From Theocolax elegans (Eukaryota; Arthropoda; Insecta; Hymenoptera; Cerocephalidae), in assembly GCA_026168455.1 (NCBI GenBank), contig CM047425.1, positions 85,811,580-85,875,579 on the forward strand: a DNA stretch of 64,000 bases. The letters run 5' to 3'. Made by a program: the position numbers and the translations under genes. The notes under the pieces were generated by a model. It did no database searches. It saw nothing but the letters and a program-made list of their open reading frames with translations, and was not told the DNA's origin. Numbering within the stretch: the first letter of the stretch is position 1; each line of letters opens with the position of its first letter. Below, piece by piece: positions 62,301 through 64,000 of the stretch.

Positions 62301-64000
62301 ATTTTACTGATATTTACATACTATATTAAATTTGATATTTATTATTAAATATAATGCGTGTTCTCGTGTCTCGTGTTCTCATACCTTCATTATCGCAGGA
62401 TAGGGCCATGAGATAATTTGGCGGTTCTGTTTTCCTAACTATATCGATTACACACCGGTAGAACCAGCGACGTTCTTGGAGAGATGAGTTTTGAGAAACA
62501 GCATATCTGTATGTACTTGGTTTAATTATGGTTCTGCTGGTGATTGTTATTTTACTTCTAAAAATTCTGATAAGTTTTAATATTTATTTACAGGTAGAAA
62601 ACGTTGCTTTTATATTTATAACGATATAATTGCTAATATTATTGCATTTCCACGTAACAAATTTCATCGATGTTTGAAAATTTGCGAGTTAGAATATGCA
62701 GCATCGAAATTTTCGTAATCTAAATTAAGTTCGCCTCTGGTATTATGATACATGTATCTCTTATCGCTGGTGTAATTTACGGCTTATCGCGCGGCCGTCG
62801 CGTTGTAAAAAATTAGATCTATAGTCATCATAATCATACGTTTATCGACATTACATTTATATCATTGGCCTATGACGCGCAAATAACACGCGTTTAAAAA
62901 TCATCTTCGCATCTTTGCATTCCAGAGACAATCAAGATTCCATAGTTCGATTTCGATCGAGGTCTTTGCTCCTCTTTAAACTTACATTCATTTTCTCGAA
63001 CACATCTTATTCTCTTCCAATGTTTTCTTTAACGCGCCTATGTTAGATCAATTATTTCTCGATCAAACAAACCCATCGATTTCTATCAATTTTACATTTG
63101 CATAAAATGAATATATTATTAAAGCAATATTTTTATATTTTAGTAAATTTAATACTTTTATAGATACGTCATACAATTTGGCTATTGAAGATTAAATTTG
63201 AGTGGTTCCTTGAAAAACGTTGTTTATAAATTTGCATGTATGCAATCACAAATAGATATGTTGATAAAAATTATTTAACAATTGTATTTGTAAATAAACT
63301 TAATAAGTAATATCTAAAATAAAATTAGAGAAGACCTTGTGCAGCTTGCTTAGTTAATACTATTGTATTTTGACTGATCGATAAATTAAAGCACAAATGA
63401 AAATATAGTTGAACTGCAAACGTAGTACTCTTCGAAGAATTTTAAGCTCCCATTTCCGATTGATTCTAAAAATCCTCGAAAAACTCGAGCCTCTGCTCTT
63501 GGCTTCGACGACGAGTGGTTTAAAGCCTCGTTATTTTCGACCTGCACGGATATACTTCGAGAGAAAGCAAGGGACAAGAGCCGCCTGCGAGCCATGTGCG
63601 CGTGTAAAGTAACATCTAGTATTATTAAGCGTAGTGTATACCGAGGTATACCCGGCTTATATCACGTACGTGATTGCGCGTTAACTAAGAGGAAGATAAA
63701 TGAACGAACAGAAGAAACGCGAAAAATTATATGGATATATATTTATAACTGATCAGCGAGATGACTGCTGCACTTTTAAAAACCTTCAAAACCTATTTTT
63801 AACGTATATATACGTTATAATTTGGAAAAATTGTTTATTTCAAAGTATACGTATTTTATTTTAAACGATATTATGTATAAAAATGTAAAGTAAAACATAT
63901 ATTATTATAACTTTTTTATTATATACATATATAAATATATATCTCTTTATTTTCATATATGTAACCTAAATATGTAAATTAAACCTTTCCATACTTCATA

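Larger units (their letters stand above)
51846..64000 (-). other. Probable BAMBI intron 1, segment E, to window edge
   Basis: AT-rich with GC-richer patches at roughly 52130-52340, 52890-53000, 53860-54400, 54960-55350, 56020-56540, 57090-57450, 58240-58450, 59050-59340, 59900-60560, 61020-61440, 61830-62130 and 63400-63720. It holds a (TC)20 run, an (ACGA)5 run, a CT-rich tract near 60166-60204, and TATAGGTATA motifs. A strong minus-strand GTAAGT lies near 56551, after an open but Met-less stretch. I could not identify a signal-peptide exon for BAMBI here. It may lie here undetected or beyond the edge. Confidence 0.55.

Noticed and set aside
62575..62605. Plus-strand TTTACAG/GTAGAA junction
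   Set aside because: The donor half is poor and the strand is opposite to the only gene likely to span the region.
1..64000. CRISPR arrays, bacterial operons or prophage
   Set aside because: No regularly spaced direct repeats or prokaryotic gene organisation are present. The window is animal nuclear DNA.

Overview
This is a window of nuclear DNA from an insect. It is AT-rich, its genes have introns with GT/AG boundaries, and several microsatellites are present. The gene set points to a non-dipteran insect, most likely a hymenopteran: the third gene is a BAMBI pseudoreceptor, a family known from beetles and other insects but missing from Drosophila. The species assignment is inference.

Three protein-coding genes can be read. 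At the left edge, on the minus strand, are the first three coding exons of a Dopey (DOP1) homologue, which runs off the window. Head-to-head with it, on the plus strand, is a complete four-exon mRNA-decapping enzyme subunit 1 gene (DCP1; CDS 5901-8105, 491 residues). CpG-richer promoter/5'UTR zones lie upstream of both. Downstream, on the minus strand, are the last two coding exons of BAMBI (13907-13602 and 11631-11378). Its exon 1, with the signal peptide, was not found.

From 13908 to the right edge (50 kb) I see no credible protein-coding exon. The best reading is that this is the giant first intron of BAMBI. The main support is three minus-strand sites where a polypyrimidine-CAG acceptor directly abuts a strong donor (CAG/GTGAGT or CAG/GTATGT) near 29736, 44237 and 51825. 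They are 7.6-15.8 kb apart and have the form of recursive-splicing ratchet points. The intron alternates AT-rich DNA with short GC/CpG-richer patches roughly every 1-2 kb. Many patches carry TATAGGTATA-type motifs, and most of the longer spurious ORFs fall in them.

Mobile DNA is sparse but informative. A SINE with a 5S-rRNA-like promoter, preceded by a tRNA-type A box, lies at 19890-20325 between perfect 18-bp target-site duplications. A 252-bp insertion at 4084-4335 has 63-bp perfect inverted arms, 13-bp target duplications and a hammerhead-like motif like those in Penelope-type elements. There are also degraded relics: a two-block coding-like remnant at 8470-8892, a possible retroelement zinc knuckle near 22250, and a tRNA-like SINE relic near 15100-15400.

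The three genes belong to unrelated pathways (endosome/Golgi trafficking, mRNA decay, TGF-beta/BMP modulation). Nothing suggests an operon-like or functional cluster.
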